A DNA stretch of 64,000 nt. It comes from Halichondria panicea. Lineage: Eukaryota; Porifera; Demospongiae; Suberitida; Halichondriidae. The first letter of the stretch is position 1. Every line of letters starts with the position of its first letter. Below are positions 13,501 to 25,511 of the stretch, piece after piece. The stretch lies in NCBI RefSeq assembly GCF_963675165.1, contig NC_087383.1, forward strand, positions 1,766,979 through 1,830,978, written 5' to 3'. The notes under the pieces were generated by a model. The model had not been told where the DNA came from and ran no database searches. It saw nothing but the letters and a program-made list of their open reading frames with translations. The translations under genes and the position numbers were made by a program.

Positions 13501-16500
13501 TCTGGGAGAGTTTAGTCAGCACGCTTACGTATCATAATTATCAGTTTGTAGCTTAAGAGGAAGTGACATGTCATAATATGTCATCATGCTCTGGGAGGGC
13601 CCTTGTTAGTCTGCCCCTTGGCCAGTCATTAACCTATGAGCTCATTATCATCACATGGCTAGCTAGAGGAAGCTAGAGCTGATAATGAGGCAGTTTCACA
13701 CACAGTGATGATTGCACACCTTTGCACTGTACACCGTACATACTGGCACAGACACTCATCTAATTAAATTGAAACTAACGATAACTAATTAAGGCTAAGT
13801 CAACAATACACCCCCACGCCCCCTACCCCCAGCTTAGATGTATGCATATGTACTGTTACCCACCGTCACCTTGAGCTGGCTGTGCGTAGGCCCTCAGTCT
13901 GGAGGGACTGCTCAGGGGACTATCCCCAACCACACCATTGGAGTCCACCTCACTCATGTACCTACAGCACACGTGCAATATTATACATTAGAGAGTCTGC
14001 ATTGGGTGATGATCATCATCTCTACAATGTACAATACAAGCTACTTACTGCTCAACTCGTGTACATGAGTCTCTCTGTAATCATTATAATTATGTAGATT
14101 TCAAAACCCTTCTTGTAGAAGCATTAGACACATTGTGCTACTTGATCACATTCAGGCAGTGATGAACCCGAGGTGTAGTGCCAATGTACACAGTGTGAGC
14201 ATGCAGGAAGGATGCTAAGGCAGACTTGTCTGAACCCCATTTCCTTATTATGGGAGAATCTATACTGCCTACAAATGATTCTTGGAGGGCTTCTACTTTC
14301 ACAATATTATGTTGCTCCATATCTACATGTATATGGCTTTAATTCACTGGAAAAATAGTCGGTTGAAAATTGCTATCTAGGTACCAATTAACACCTAGTA
14401 ACCTTGATAATTCCCACAAACACTTTGGGACGTACATTATCAGTAGTTGTGCCAGTCCCTCGTTGCCTTGGCTACGAGCAATGTCAATTGGCAGTTGTCC
14501 CCGAGTATCTGGGAGAACGACGGCCTCCGCTGCCCCTGGCAATGAGAGGAGGTACTGTGAGAGACAGTTGAGACCATGACGGACGGCAAAATGAAGGAGG
14601 GTCTTATTCTGAGAGCAATCTGTGTGAGGAGAGGGTATACAACTGTTCAAGAGATGGGTGCAAAATGGGCTATTTGAAGCAACAAAAGAGGCCATTTGAA
14701 GCAACAAAAGACTCGTGAAACCCAGCAATCTACAGGGGAACTGTAGCTAGAGAGTAATTCTATAGATTACAACTAATTGTTGATAAAACGATGGAAAGAT
14801 CAAAGGGAGCTAACTGTACGTGCAGCGTTTCTTTCCACAATTTCACACATGCACGGATAGCTGCTCCCAAGGCAGGAATTTGCGACCAGAGTGAGCAATT
14901 ATACACAATATATTTCAAAGTCACCATCCATAAGATGTCTAATGCTACAGGGTAGATGCATGTATAGTGCCTTATTGATAATTATGACCACTACCATTAT
15001 TATATATACACAGTACAACATTGTTACATGTACATGTATATAACCTCAGCACATGATCTTCTATAATTACATATATAGCAGTATAGTACCTGGTCTGCCC
15101 ACTAGGCTCCATTCCGGGGGGAAACTAACGGTCCTCATTGAGCTGACAAGGGCCTGGTCAAACTCTCGCAGTGCGTCCTGGCTGCTCAAGGGAGGCATGG
15201 AGTTGGTCTGGAGGGGCCTGCATTCTCGAACACTCCTCAGAAGCTCTTCAATAAACTGGGAACGATCCATCACATACGAGAAGGGGGAGTGGTAGAGGAG
15301 GGAGTCCCCTGCCATTAACGAGAGCTCCACCGTCTCAAGTAGTGGGTGGTCTGTGTGTGTAGAGCGTGTGTGGCAATCATATTGTGTGTATATAAAGACA
15401 TCAACTATATGTCACGTAATGACAACACCATTTACGTTTCTAAGACGGAACATAATCATATATGGCTATCTACAGTAATTAAGGGCTACAAGTATAGCAG
15501 GTATTATTCAAGACAAAAGCTATGGATTTCCGAAGTTAACATCCTGTGTTCAGAAATGCAATATGCCAGTACATATTTATCTCACCTGGCAGAGATACGA
15601 GGAGACAGGATGGGTTGACTCTTTCAGTGGGTAGTCTGTGAGAGACGGCACTCCCTCTCAGCATCAGGTGGAGATCACCTGAGGGGAGGGGCTCAGAGGA
15701 GCTGATCATGAGTCTCTCTCCACCCTGTAGAGTGGAGGGAGGGGGAGATGGTGATGAGCATATAGAGTGTTAAAAAAAGAATATTTTCACGGTTATGACT
15801 AAAACTTGGTCACAACGATAAGTATATTCACAGTGCACTCACAGTGTTTACATTGTGCATAATTGGAATACATTTACAGAGGTTAGCTAACAGATAAAAA
15901 CCAAAGGATAATAGCTACTGCAAATATAAACCCCATAAAACCATGTGACTCAGAGTACCATAATACCCCCACTACATACCCACTGTGTCCACTCATGTGA
16001 CGTACCTTAATAGAGCATTGGTGTGTCGAGAGAGTGATGGAATGTCCAGTTAGCCCGTCTGTATAATAATATTCATAAGTCTCATCATATCCGACTGTAC
16101 TTGCTACACTGTGTACACCATGTACCTAATGACGTGCTTAATGGAGCACGACACAACACCTTAGTGCTGTGTGTACAGTAGCCATGACACTACATATAAG
16201 TAGCTAGCTAGTCCACACTCAGGCACAACCCACCTAACTTACAGGGAGGTCAATAAAAAAGTGAGCAGTTCCTCAATTTAAAATTTAAGGTCATAATAAA
16301 ATGTGTAGTACTATCGTGATTGTTGAGTGACCCTAGTGACTAAAGTATGGTATCTTATTATACATGTACGTTGCCGGTCGGGTATAATTATCCTTATACC
16401 AAAGACAACTATCTAGTTTATGTTAACTGGATACTTTTGTACACAACGCTATTGTAGATCCAAACAACTTAGGTATACACAAAGAAGAAAGAAGTGACTA

Positions 16501-17235
16501 GTGTGCACAGTCACTTTAATTTAAGTTACCCGGCACAAAGCCTCACTTAGCAATAAAAATACTTTGTACACAACGCTATTGTACATCCAACAACTTAGGT
16601 ATACACACATTAATTACAGAGAAGAAAGAAGTAGATTGAAACTTATCAAGTGTGGTCACTCTAATTTAAAAGTTAATAGACACAAAGCCTCACTTAGCAA
16701 GCAATTTGTGCTACAAGAGGCCACAACCAATATTGGTCTACACAAGGGTGATTCCGGTTTCATTGTTAGCAAGATGTAATTCGGTAAAGTTAAGCCATAC
16801 AATATATATACGTGTGTTCAAAAGCTCGTATAAACAGAAGAACATCAAAGAGCATTAGTGCTACTTCTACACTAAACATCTGGCCAGACTGAAATCGGGG
16901 CCGGGGAGAGCGAGGGTGTCAATTTTTACTTCCTACACATGTAGCTAGTACAGTTATGGTTCCCAGTAAAGTGCAGCTAGCTAGCAACTACCTTTGTCAC
17001 CTCGCGACAGTGAGGAAATGAAATGTGCGTCTTTATAAAACATACAACACACTATCGGGGTATGTGTCCCTTTCATTGTGTGTGTATACACACTGATACT
17101 AGCTAGCTATCGAGTCTTTAGTCTGTACAACCATCCCCATATTGTATTTCACACAGTCAAAGGTCACTATAGACTATCCCCAAGAACTGAGCCAGCCTTG
17201 TGTCAAAGGAGACTGATAATATACATACCAGCCAT
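4684..17235 (-). CDS. Rho guanine nucleotide exchange factor, AKAP13/ARHGEF2/ARHGEF28 type
   Basis: This is a large multi-exon gene. The DH domain catalyses GDP/GTP exchange on Rho-family GTPases; the following PH domain aids membrane and GTPase binding. The start is a 7-nt coding exon (17235-17229, ATG GCT G) spliced to 16058-16006. Later exons (approximate): 15724-15586, 15350-15090, 14619-14436 (ankyrin-like repeat, TLLHFAVRHG and GQLPIDIARSQG), 13961-13870, 13282-13238, 12540-12227, 11873-11757 (Gln/Glu-rich coiled coil), 11349-11280, 11155-9633 (long Ser/Thr-rich, low-complexity linker), 9331-7689 (DH domain starting near ERERQAILHELLQTEQNHF), 7428-7336, 7186-7050 and 6868-6808 (PH, ending WELALNTAIDICKEKG), 6403-6316 (acidic), 6125-5660 and 4953-4684 (C-terminal coiled coil, stop). 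The DH-PH order with a C-terminal coiled coil matches the AKAP13/ARHGEF2/18/28 group; I did not see a C1 zinc finger. Exact paralogue assignment is not possible from sequence alone. Confidence 0.85.
7512..7625. repeat. (CA)n microsatellite in RhoGEF intron
   Basis: About 110 bp of CA repeats with scattered CG interruptions lie between two PH/DH exons of the RhoGEF gene. Confidence 0.95.
16431..16702. repeat. Tandem duplication (~130 bp) in first RhoGEF intron
   Basis: Two direct copies, at about 16434-16551 and 16563-16702, share TTGTACACAACGCTATTGTA, CAACTTAGGTATACACA, GAAGAAAGAAGT and CACAAAGCCTCACTTAGCAA. The rest of this roughly 1.2 kb intron shows nothing recognisable. Confidence 0.85.
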
Positions 17236-17576
17236 ATTTTGATGTTTCAGTTGACCTTTGGGCTGTATCTGTGGGGAACTTGATCCAGTATTTCAGCCAA
17301 TTCTTGCTCCAACATGTCCCACTACACTATATAGAGAACAACAGTACAGTAGGCTAGCTAGCTATCAGTGCTCGTAGAGTATGTAGCTAGTATCTCTACG
17401 TTCATGTACATGCATGTGGTTGATAGCAGTTTACATAACCTGCAACATACTACATGTACATGTATCCTATCATGCAAGGGAATTCCCCTGATCCGTATAC
17501 TAAATTAGTGGGTGTAACCTAATTTCCGGAAACTGTGAGTGAGTGACTGTGATGCGCCTTACCTAGCAAATGCAGC
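17236..17576. promoter_or_regulatory. Divergent promoter region, RhoGEF / MRPL24
   Basis: The two start codons point away from each other and lie 341 bp apart, so both promoters and 5' UTRs must fit in this gap unless upstream non-coding exons exist. It contains several GTACATGTAC-type palindromes and no obvious TATA box placed for either gene. Confidence 0.5.
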
Positions 17577-18970
17577 ATGGCAGCAAGATGGAGACCTTGG
17601 ACGACTGCTGCTAAGGCCGCGGGACGGTCCAGATCCAGGAAACCACCGCCAGAGCCACTCAAGAAATGGAATATTGTCAGAGGAGACTTGGTGAGGAGAT
17701 TAAAGCATGTCTGATCATGATTTTGAGGTACTAGTATTAAAATTGTACGATAATCACAGGTTCAGATACTGGCTGGTAAAGACAAGGGAGTGCAGGGAAA
17801 AGTGGCCGCAGTTATTCGTAAAGAAAACAGAGTCATTGTGGGCGGTTTCAATACTGTGAGTTCGTTAAAGTTTTCAATTTGAGTTCACAAGCATCGATAT
17901 TTATAATTAATTATGTTCGTTTTCACTTCTGTAGCATATTCGAGTGCGGTCACTGGGTGAGGGCAAGACTATACGTGTGGCCAGTGAAGCACCTCTCCAT
18001 GTCTCCAACGTGGCACTGGTGGACCCTGGTGACGGGTAATTTACTATATATTTTTATACCCCCCCCCCCTGTATTTGAAGTGAAGGTTTAGCCCGTAGAT
18101 ACATAGATATTGTTACTGTGAAGTCAGTTTCCTTATGTTAATTTACACTTTGCAATTATTGTAACGGCCAGAATCTACAAACAATAGTCTCAATAATGCA
18201 TGACAATAGCCACATGTGTCACCAAGTATCCAGTAGTTATAAACTAAATACATGTACGCAATTGTTGTTACCGTGCCACTGTTGCAGTCAGCCGTGTCGA
18301 ATCAAGTACCAGTACACCGAGGACGGAGAGAAAGTGAGAGTCTCACGACGCTCTGGTATGATTGTTCCTAAACCACCTGAGCTCAAGGAGAGGAAAGACC
18401 TGCCCTCTAGGAGCGCCTATTTAGGTGAGAGACTGTGTCGCTAATGCATGCTGTGGCTACTGTAAATGTGTTGGCAGATATCAGGTTTGTTGCACTAATT
18501 TCTCTATAGGCTTTGGCATGTATCTATTGTTCACCTCACCTAGCTACCAGACATCTTCTGTGTGTATCTTTTTCTTTTTCGTATTTTCAGACTGCTCAAT
18601 TTGTAGGTCAGCTAATACCCCAACAACCGCACCACCCACTCACACACCCCAGCGAATACACCCCCACTCCTCCCCCATACACCACTCAAATACCCTACCC
18701 CCACTCCCTCACACATCACACACCCCAGCAACTCCCCATCACCCACTCACACACTGCTAATACCACCCACTCACACCACACCCCCCCGCAGAGGGAGGAC
18801 AGGACACTCTGGCAGAAGATGTCACAGAGCGTACATACATCCCTTCACTTCTCTCCTTCGAGGAAGAGATAGCTCAACTGATTCCAAGAGAACCACCACA
18901 ATCCCCCGAGCTCTCGTACAAGTCAAAACCAACCGTGACTGAGCAGTCTAGTATTAGTCCAGCTAATTAG
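17577..18970 (+). CDS. MRPL24: Mitochondrial large ribosomal subunit protein uL24m (MRPL24)
   Basis: A component of the mitochondrial 39S/54S ribosomal subunit, needed for assembly of the large subunit. Five exons are readable: 17577-17691, 17760-17855, 17935-18036, 18288-18425 and 18790-18970. The protein starts [16 protein letters not shown], a basic N-terminus suited to mitochondrial import. It continues with [18 protein letters not shown] and [15 protein letters not shown], the KOW motif typical of L24. Then come [23 protein letters not shown] (conserved in the family), the C-terminal [15 protein letters not shown] and a final acidic and Ser-rich tail ending PAN. About 210 residues, matching animal MRPL24. 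The intron before the last exon is C- and CA-rich. Identification is firm. Confidence 0.93.
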
Positions 18971-19343
18971 TAGTAGGTGTCTTTGTGTCTCATTCAACTT
19001 GATTCATGTTAATTAAATTTTATTGTTCAAAATTGAATTAACAATGACTGTATGTGAATGTAAATTTTCACAGAATGACACAAATTGAATTGTGGATATT
19101 CGAGCATCAAGTAATGAATGATCTGATATGACCAGTATAGATTGAAACATTATAAATGAGAGAGAGGATCAATAACTTTTGACCAGCACAATTAAAGTCA
19201 CCTGATTTGAAAAGATCGATTATTAGCAGAGGAACTGAAAGTATCAGCACAATATTAGCCGTATAAATCATTAATTGATATGACCACCAAATAATTATAA
19301 ATAATGATAAATTGATAAATTGTTGACCAGCATATGATTATGG
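18971..19343. other. Convergent intergenic region MRPL24 / glycosyltransferase
   Basis: AT-rich; holds the two facing 3' UTRs. No gene or clear repeat was seen. Confidence 0.6.
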
Positions 19344-22038
19344 TTATGAGGAGTGAAGTGCTTGGTCTAGTTTCTCACAGAGTGCTTGCTCTGACTGTCC
19401 CATGTGTTCATCTCTGCAACCGTCTTGCCACAAATGAACCAGGCCTGGCTCAACAGATCGAAACACCGTTAGCTTGTTCAGTTGCAAAAACATCTCAACA
19501 AGTGTTAGATTTTCCTCCTGTTCTGAATAGAGCTCCAAAGCGTCGGCTAGGTCGTAGTTGTAGACACAGGCAGTGTGGTAACTTTCGTGCATCCAGTTGC
19601 CTCGATCAGCAGTAATTTGGAACTTAGTTGCGTGGGGGTACAAAATTCGTGCTTTGTAGAATTTGTCCGGTTTATATGGATTAAAAATGGCTGGAAAGTA
19701 GACTTGCTTACTCTCGATAGCGTTCAAACGGCATCTCTCTAAAAAGCGTGTTGAAAAGTCTATGTGTATATCGGCCAGAAATAGAAGTTCGTAACTAGGA
19801 AACTCTTTTGAGGCAATTTTCAAAGTCTCGATTCTTGAATGTGCTTTTCTTGTTGACACAAACCTCAAGTCTGCCTCGGGGTATTTGCCTTTGTACAACT
19901 TAACAAGTGTTGTGACCGCCTGCAGATCCTCATCGTAACGCTTAAACAATCCATCGTCACTGTACAGTACCACGAGGAGGCCGACTGATTCCGGTGGGTT
20001 TCGTGCGAGAAAACTGCTCTCAAAGGACATCATAAACCGCTGAAAGCCTCGAGCAACGGAAGGTGCGGCAACAACAAAATTAACTTTAGTAGTTTTGTAA
20101 CTTGCAAATTGAGCAGAGAGAACTCGAGGAGGTTCCACCTCTTGTAAACTGTGTACCACGAGTGATTGGTGAGTGTTTTTGTTGAATACTTGAGAAAAAC
20201 TATCGATGCCCCTCTGAGGATCGAACCTCAGCATTAAACCGTCAAATCGCAATACTTCTTTGTCTGAAACGTTCGTTAAAGCGGCTGTGACTGCGCTCTT
20301 CGTTTTCTTGATCATGGTTTCCTCGTCAGGGCTTAGATCGTGAATGGGATAATGAAGGGACTCCGTGTACTTGTGTACATTGTCAAACATCTGAAAGTGT
20401 GTAACATCTTCATCGATACTACGAGGAAAATAAGGAGGATGGAGGCCTAGTGTGGTCCATGGTGGAGAATGATGCTCGCTCGTAGAATGTAGGGAGTTAG
20501 ACTGTGCACTGAGTTCCGTAACATGTAGCAAATGAGCTCTTAGTTCCTTCACTGCTTGTTTCGTATGGCCCAAGCTTTTGCCAGTCTGGTAAAGGTGGTA
20601 GTGGTAGAAATGGTCGGGTTCTTTGAGTGGGGACACAAGTAGAGCTCTTTGTATGGATGGATTGAGACCATGCTCTCCCAGCTGCAACTGTTCCTCGTCA
20701 ATCTCATCGGCTGCACTATAGAACAGCTCCTCCATCTGCAGAAAAAAATCCGTCATTACAATATGCAATCAAAGTGTATATAGCTGCGGTCTAAATAGTG
20801 TGCAAATAAGTGTTACAATTGTGTCAACTTCATTTCAACCCAAGCTATTATAATTATTACTTGAGAAAAATATATCTCCTTGAGACATAATGACACAATA
20901 TTAATTAGACACTAGTTGACATGGGAAAGTGCCTCAGAGCAGGTATACTATGGGACTTAGTATACCTGCAATTTACTTAGTATACCTAGTATTCCATTGT
21001 CAAGTAATTATATTGTAGTCAAGCGGTTTGCGCATGCGCACTAGTATCTAGACACTGTTTTGTCAGTGTCCATGTGATTTAGAAGCCCTTAGTCACTTGT
21101 AGTACCCTTGCTATATACACTTGAAATACTAAATCAGTGCCTTTGGGCTTCTAAATCCCATAGACACCTCCAAAACTAATCATTCTATCTATCCTTGTGT
21201 GACTATCAGTAGGTTATATTGGACTCGCCTCACTAGCGACAGTACAGCTGACATTGCCACTCATCCGAATGCATCTAGCCATCTCAACATCCTCATTCTC
21301 CGACCTTGTGTTCTCCCAGCACCATGGCAACACGGGACACAGCATCTGCATAGCTCCCCAGCTCACAGCATATCCAGACTCTGAACAATAGCTCTCTCCA
21401 TCACTCAGACCAAGTTCCTCTCTGTTCTCCTCTGTCGGATACACTGAGCGTCCAATCAAAAGTGGTTCTGAGCTGTTCATTAAAGCAAGTAGTCTCTCAA
21501 GTGCTTCAGTGTGTATGTATGAATCATCTTCGACTTTCATGAACCAGTTATACTGACTCGACTTTCTTTCACAAATATCCATCCACATCCGAAATACGCC
21601 CTGTCCAGATCTCAACTCTGAACCCTCAAGGGACACGAGAGGTATCTTCTTCTTAGCGGCAAAGTTGATCTCAGTCTCTCCTCCAGGCTGACACAAATAG
21701 TACTGAATGTCTTCAACCCCACCACCCCAAGTACGATGTATCGGTAGGACTCTAGTCTGTAAGCTATCACTACTAGTGAGAATATTGTACGAGATGGTCT
21801 TTAGTGTAGGGAGGTTGCGAGAAGTGATCTTGGGACGGGGTATTTTTATTTGAGGTGGGGTAGCAACTTCAAGCGATTTTGTACCAAGCTCGTGGTTTAG
21901 GAGGATTTCTGGTTCTTCATCCATTGAGCGTAAGGACAGAACAAGAAATGCTGTTAGCAATGTCCCTGTGAAGACACCCAACGTGAAGGGGACAGCAGTG
22001 GCTGGTCTGATCTTGTTAATACTTTTAGGGAGAGCCAT
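19344..22038 (-). CDS. Chondroitin sulfate synthase / polymerizing factor-like glycosyltransferase
   Basis: A Golgi type II membrane protein related to CHSY/CHPF, which build the GlcA-GalNAc backbone of chondroitin. Two exons: 22038-21229 and 20735-19344. The start chosen is ATG at 22038 (MALPKSINKIRPATAV), just before a single membrane anchor (FTLGVFTGTLLTAFLVL); an in-frame ATG further upstream is possible. The first exon is a Fringe/GT31-like domain (TWGGG, FMKVEDDSYI, NSSEPLLIGRS, ENEDVEMARC). The second is the GT7-like half (EMEELFY joins at the junction; VNFVVAAPSVARGFQRFM, LLFLADIHIDFSTRFLERC, QVYFPAIFNPYKPDK). The metal-binding DDD and DVD motifs of catalytic CHSY read EDD and DIH here, and no GWGxED motif is visible, so a non-catalytic, CHPF-like role is plausible. 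The junction needs a GC-AG intron (see findings). Confidence 0.82.
21047..21172. repeat. Diverged inverted-repeat element related to 42801-42934
   Basis: It begins TAGACACTGTTTTG and shares TGATTTAGAAGCCCTTAG and GGGCTTCTAAATC with the better preserved foldback element at 42801-42934. It lies in the glycosyltransferase intron. Confidence 0.65.
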
Positions 22039-22250
22039 CTTGAACTGATCTACAGTCACTTTATAGCTAGCTGCATAGCTAGCTGAAGGCATTCCAGTGT
22101 CGCTAAGCTTGTCTGCAAGTCCATGTGGGTGGGTGGGGCTCATTTTGCATTGTTGACAAGTTGAGTTAACGATCTTTATACATAAACATTGAGAAAAATT
22201 ACACAAACAATTTGCAATTTGGGAATAATTACTCCTATACATAGAGATTG

Positions 22251-25200
22251 TTAATGTCTTTGTGTGATAAAGTAGGCCATTCCAATGCCTATGGCAGCCA
22301 CTACCATAGCTGCTGTCAGGTAGGGCAGGGGACCCTGTAGAAACGAGCAACACAAGTACATCATAACAACACATCAACAACTGCTTTGTACAGAAAAGAT
22401 ATTTCTACAGTAAATGCATAGTACCGTATTACTAGAATGTTTTGCGAGCATCAAACATTTGCGAACTTTGCGATGGTTGATCAATTCGCAACAATAAAAT
22501 CCGCAAAACCTAAATTATTACTAGTAAATACACACGATCCTTGCCAGAACGCAATAATTAGATCGCAAAGGGTCCAATTTTCTGCTGATTTGGCTCATTC
22601 GCAAAGGTTTTTCACCCACAAAATATTCTAGTAATACGGTAGGAGCACGAACCCATAGCCATTAATTGTACTCAGCAAACTTTAGCTTTCCAATTTAATT
22701 TCAGGTCATACATGTATTTCTAAGAGTCATTCCGCGAAAGTTTATACCCTCAAAGTTACCGTATGATTGTGTAGTTAAACTCACCCAGCTAGGAGCTCCT
22801 TGTTTAGGCTTGCTCTTGTCGCTCTTAGTAGAAGGTTTCCCCTCCACCATCCGTCTGTACATGGCCTTCTCTTTCTCCTTCATATGGTCTCTCTTCTGCA
22901 CTGCCCTTGCCAACTCTTGTTTAATGGCTTTCTCCTCGGGATTGATACCAGCTGCCCTTTGGAGCCTCTTGACGGCATCGTCCATCTCACCTTGCTGCGA
23001 AAGCACCTGTGAAAAAGACGAGCAATTGATACCAAGTTTGAATGTCTGTGAGGTTGACTAACCTTCCCCGATCGAAAGAGAGCTTTAACATTGTCAGGAT
23101 CCTTGTCCAGCACATGGCCACAGGATACAAGCACTTCTTTATACATCTCCACCTGTCAACAGACAGGAAAATTCTCAAGTACTATATAATATGCACATCA
23201 TTAATTTTGTTTGCTAGCCTATTATATATTAACTGTTACTGCAATGGCTACCTTTAGTTGGGCAGCAGCGACATTGTTCCAACACCGTATCTCCATATCT
23301 TGAATCTCTTTGCTGCCCTCTCCAGCATGCTGCAGATACCACACCGCACACATTTCAAAGTAATCGCACTTTTTATTGTTGTACAGGGGACGTAGATAAG
23401 GTATAGACAAACACATTCTACATAGTAAAGTGTGTACAGTTCCAACAAACCTCTTCAATGTAAGACTTGAGCATCTGTAGTCCCCTAGAATGGAAGATTG
23501 TACTGTCACATTGTGAGTATTAAAAGAGGGACAAACAAACCTTTGGTATGAAGTGACTGCTCGGTCGAACTCTTGCCTCTTAAAAAGCTCATTTCCACGA
23601 ACCCTTTTTTTGTCTCTGTATAGGAAAATACTGTATAGCGCTAAATTTTCGCTGTTTTCGTGGGTTAGCAATCCTCCACGAAAATTAGGTCCACGTAATG
23701 CTTAGCTAATGGAAGACACAACGTCCTTTGACCAAATAGCGCGAACTTTATTTAACGAAATGTTTTTAAATTGCAAGAAATTTAAGTGCCTCAAAAATTT
23801 CGCGCTATACGGTATCATAAATTGTTTAAATTCTACAATAATCATGTTTGCCTATTAACATGAAAATATACAAAGGACAACATAAGTATGTCATTCATAC
23901 AACTATTGCTCACACAGCTGCCAGTAGCTCTTCTTGTGAGATGGTCTGATAGTCGAGAGGCCCCAACACCTCCAGCAGTTCCACCTCATACAGCAAAGTG
24001 GCGTTTGGGGGCACGTCAGGCTCTCTGCAGGGAGTAAGACACGGGGAGGGGTGAATACTACTCTGAGGGGCATGTGACTTAGATTGATCTATAGAGGGAA
24101 TTAATCTGGAAAATAAATGAAAAGGACAGACATCCAGGTCCCAAATGAACAGCTAAGTGTACAAAACAACCCCTCAACAACTTTGTTTCCCAAAGGTGCC
24201 CGTTATAATAAAAGGGGTTCCACTGTACAGTATATATAGACCTGTAATGTTAATAATGATGGATTCTCACCTTCCACTGCTTCCAAATGCAAATCTTGGG
24301 CCACTTTTTACTTCACTAAGTTCACCAGTTTCCATGAGAGTGACGCTAAGGTCCAGTGCTGTGTGTATGTACAGTACCGTTACATATAGTGCTAGAAATG
24401 TATGCGCGACACCACCTAATGCTATCTATGCGAGCGGCTAAATTTTGTATCGCACAATTAATCAGAGCATTAGCATTTTGTTTTTGGAGCCTTAAAATTG
24501 GCCAAAACACCATAATCTTATAGCTCTCATCCATTCTTTACAACACTATGGTATGCACACAAGAGTGTAACATTACACACTTATTGCCCTGCTCAGGCAA
24601 TGCCTAGCTTTAATAGCCTATGAACAGGAAAATGTACAGAGCACTACTAGGGCACATGTATGCCAATAGAATGTTTATACAATAGTGAATACCTTGAATG
24701 ACATCACCATCTCCCACGGTAAACACAAATGTCTTGTGTTTGTCCACCACCTCTCCCGACTCCAGACACCCTCTAGCGGAGACTTTCACACGAGACTGGG
24801 GGGTGGGTCTAGTAGACACTCCGCCCCCATTACGAATAACCTGCAGCAAATGAGGATATATTACATATGAACGCTCTGACTGTACGTACGATTGGACCTC
24901 TAACTAAGTGAAGTGTGAGCGTGAAACTATCATTTTATAACGAACCTTCTTCATGAGCTGTTGGTTCCCAAGAATGTCGACCCAGTCGTTGTCAAGTGAC
25001 GCCTCGTCTTTGCTAGAGGTGGGTTCATTGCTAGTCGGCTCATTGCTAGTTGGCTCATTGCTAGTCTGACTCTCAGCCTGTGTAGGTGTTGGGACGATGT
25101 CAGGCAACTCTGAGGCTGACAACACACTAGCATCTGATGGTTCTTGGTTGGTGATGGCTTCTCCGTTCATATCCGGCTTAGTTAGAATGCTAGGTGTTTC

Positions 25201-25257
25201 ATCCTCTCCTGTATGCTGCAATGAACTCTCCTCATCTCCAATCACAGACGTAGACAT
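22251..25257 (-). CDS. FKBP8: Peptidyl-prolyl isomerase FKBP8 (FKBP38), tail-anchored
   Basis: FKBP8 is an outer mitochondrial/ER membrane co-chaperone that binds HSP90 and BCL2-family proteins. The start codon is at 25257 (MSTSVIGDEESSLQH). Residues 1-105 are acidic, with three TSNEP repeats and the family motif DWVDILGNQQLMKKV. The FKBP domain follows over three exons (RVKVSARGCLESGEVVD, FTVGDGDVIQ, ALDLSVTLMETGE, PDVPPNATLLYEVELLEV). Three TPR-type segments come next (KRVRGNELFKRQEFDRAV, IRCWNNVAAAQLKV, KALFRSGKVLSQQGEMDDAV). The last exon encodes a hydrophobic tail (YLTAAMVVAAIGIGMAYF) ending ITQRH, a classic C-terminal anchor with a basic tip. The domain order matches vertebrate FKBP8 throughout. 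It sits 213 bp upstream of the glycosyltransferase on the same strand. Confidence 0.93.
22422..22641. mobile_element. MITE, TACCGTATTACTAGAATG group, copy 1
   Basis: A 220-bp element whose ends are inverted repeats (TACCGTATTACTAGAATGTT against AATATTCTAGTAATACGGTA). The terminal TA is consistent with a TA target duplication of Tc1/mariner type. It is in the last FKBP8 intron. A second copy at 46114-46313 shares the interior (CACGATCCTTGCCAGAACGC, CATTCGCAAAGGTTTTTCAC). Confidence 0.88.
23629..23814. mobile_element. MITE, TACCGTATAGCG group, copy 1
   Basis: A 186-bp element with ends TACTGTATAGCGCTAAATTT and AAATTTCGCGCTATACGGTA, inside an FKBP8 intron. Its right-hand partner is at 27624-27832. 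One end lies only 13 bp upstream of the 3' splice site of the TPR exon (exon edge at 23615). Confidence 0.85.
24125..24240. repeat. Dispersed repeat, copy in FKBP8 intron
   Basis: It contains CCAGGTCCCAAATGAACAG, GTACAAAACAACCCCTCAAC and AAAGGGGTTCCACTGTACAG, reading as the reverse complement of the 1389-1672 and 26755-26892 copies and in the same sense as 31288-31390. Confidence 0.75.
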
Positions 25258-25511
25258 AGCTAGCTAGCAGTACAGTGCTGGGTCAGTTGGTTGAGAGCAA
25301 ATGCTGAGTCAGAACATACTAGCTGGCTAACGACCCTTTACCAGCTGATTAAAAAGAACAGCCCCACCCCCAAGTTAGTTTGCAGGAAGCTACACCCCAA
25401 AACAATGACAAGGCACACCTCATGACCACACTTTGGTAAGTGTTCATATTACTTTTAATTTTAACAATTTATTGTGCTTCGTTGTCTTTGTGTCTCTATC
25501 AGATATCAAGT
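25258..25511. promoter_or_regulatory. Divergent promoter region, FKBP8 / WASP-A
   Basis: The head-to-head start codons are 254 bp apart. A 5' UTR intron for WASP-A is possible, since a good acceptor-like CTCTATCAG precedes its ATG closely. No TATA box was recognised. Confidence 0.45.

Noticed and set aside
22437-22631. 64-residue frame on the plus strand
   Set aside because: It lies entirely in the MITE at 22422-22641.
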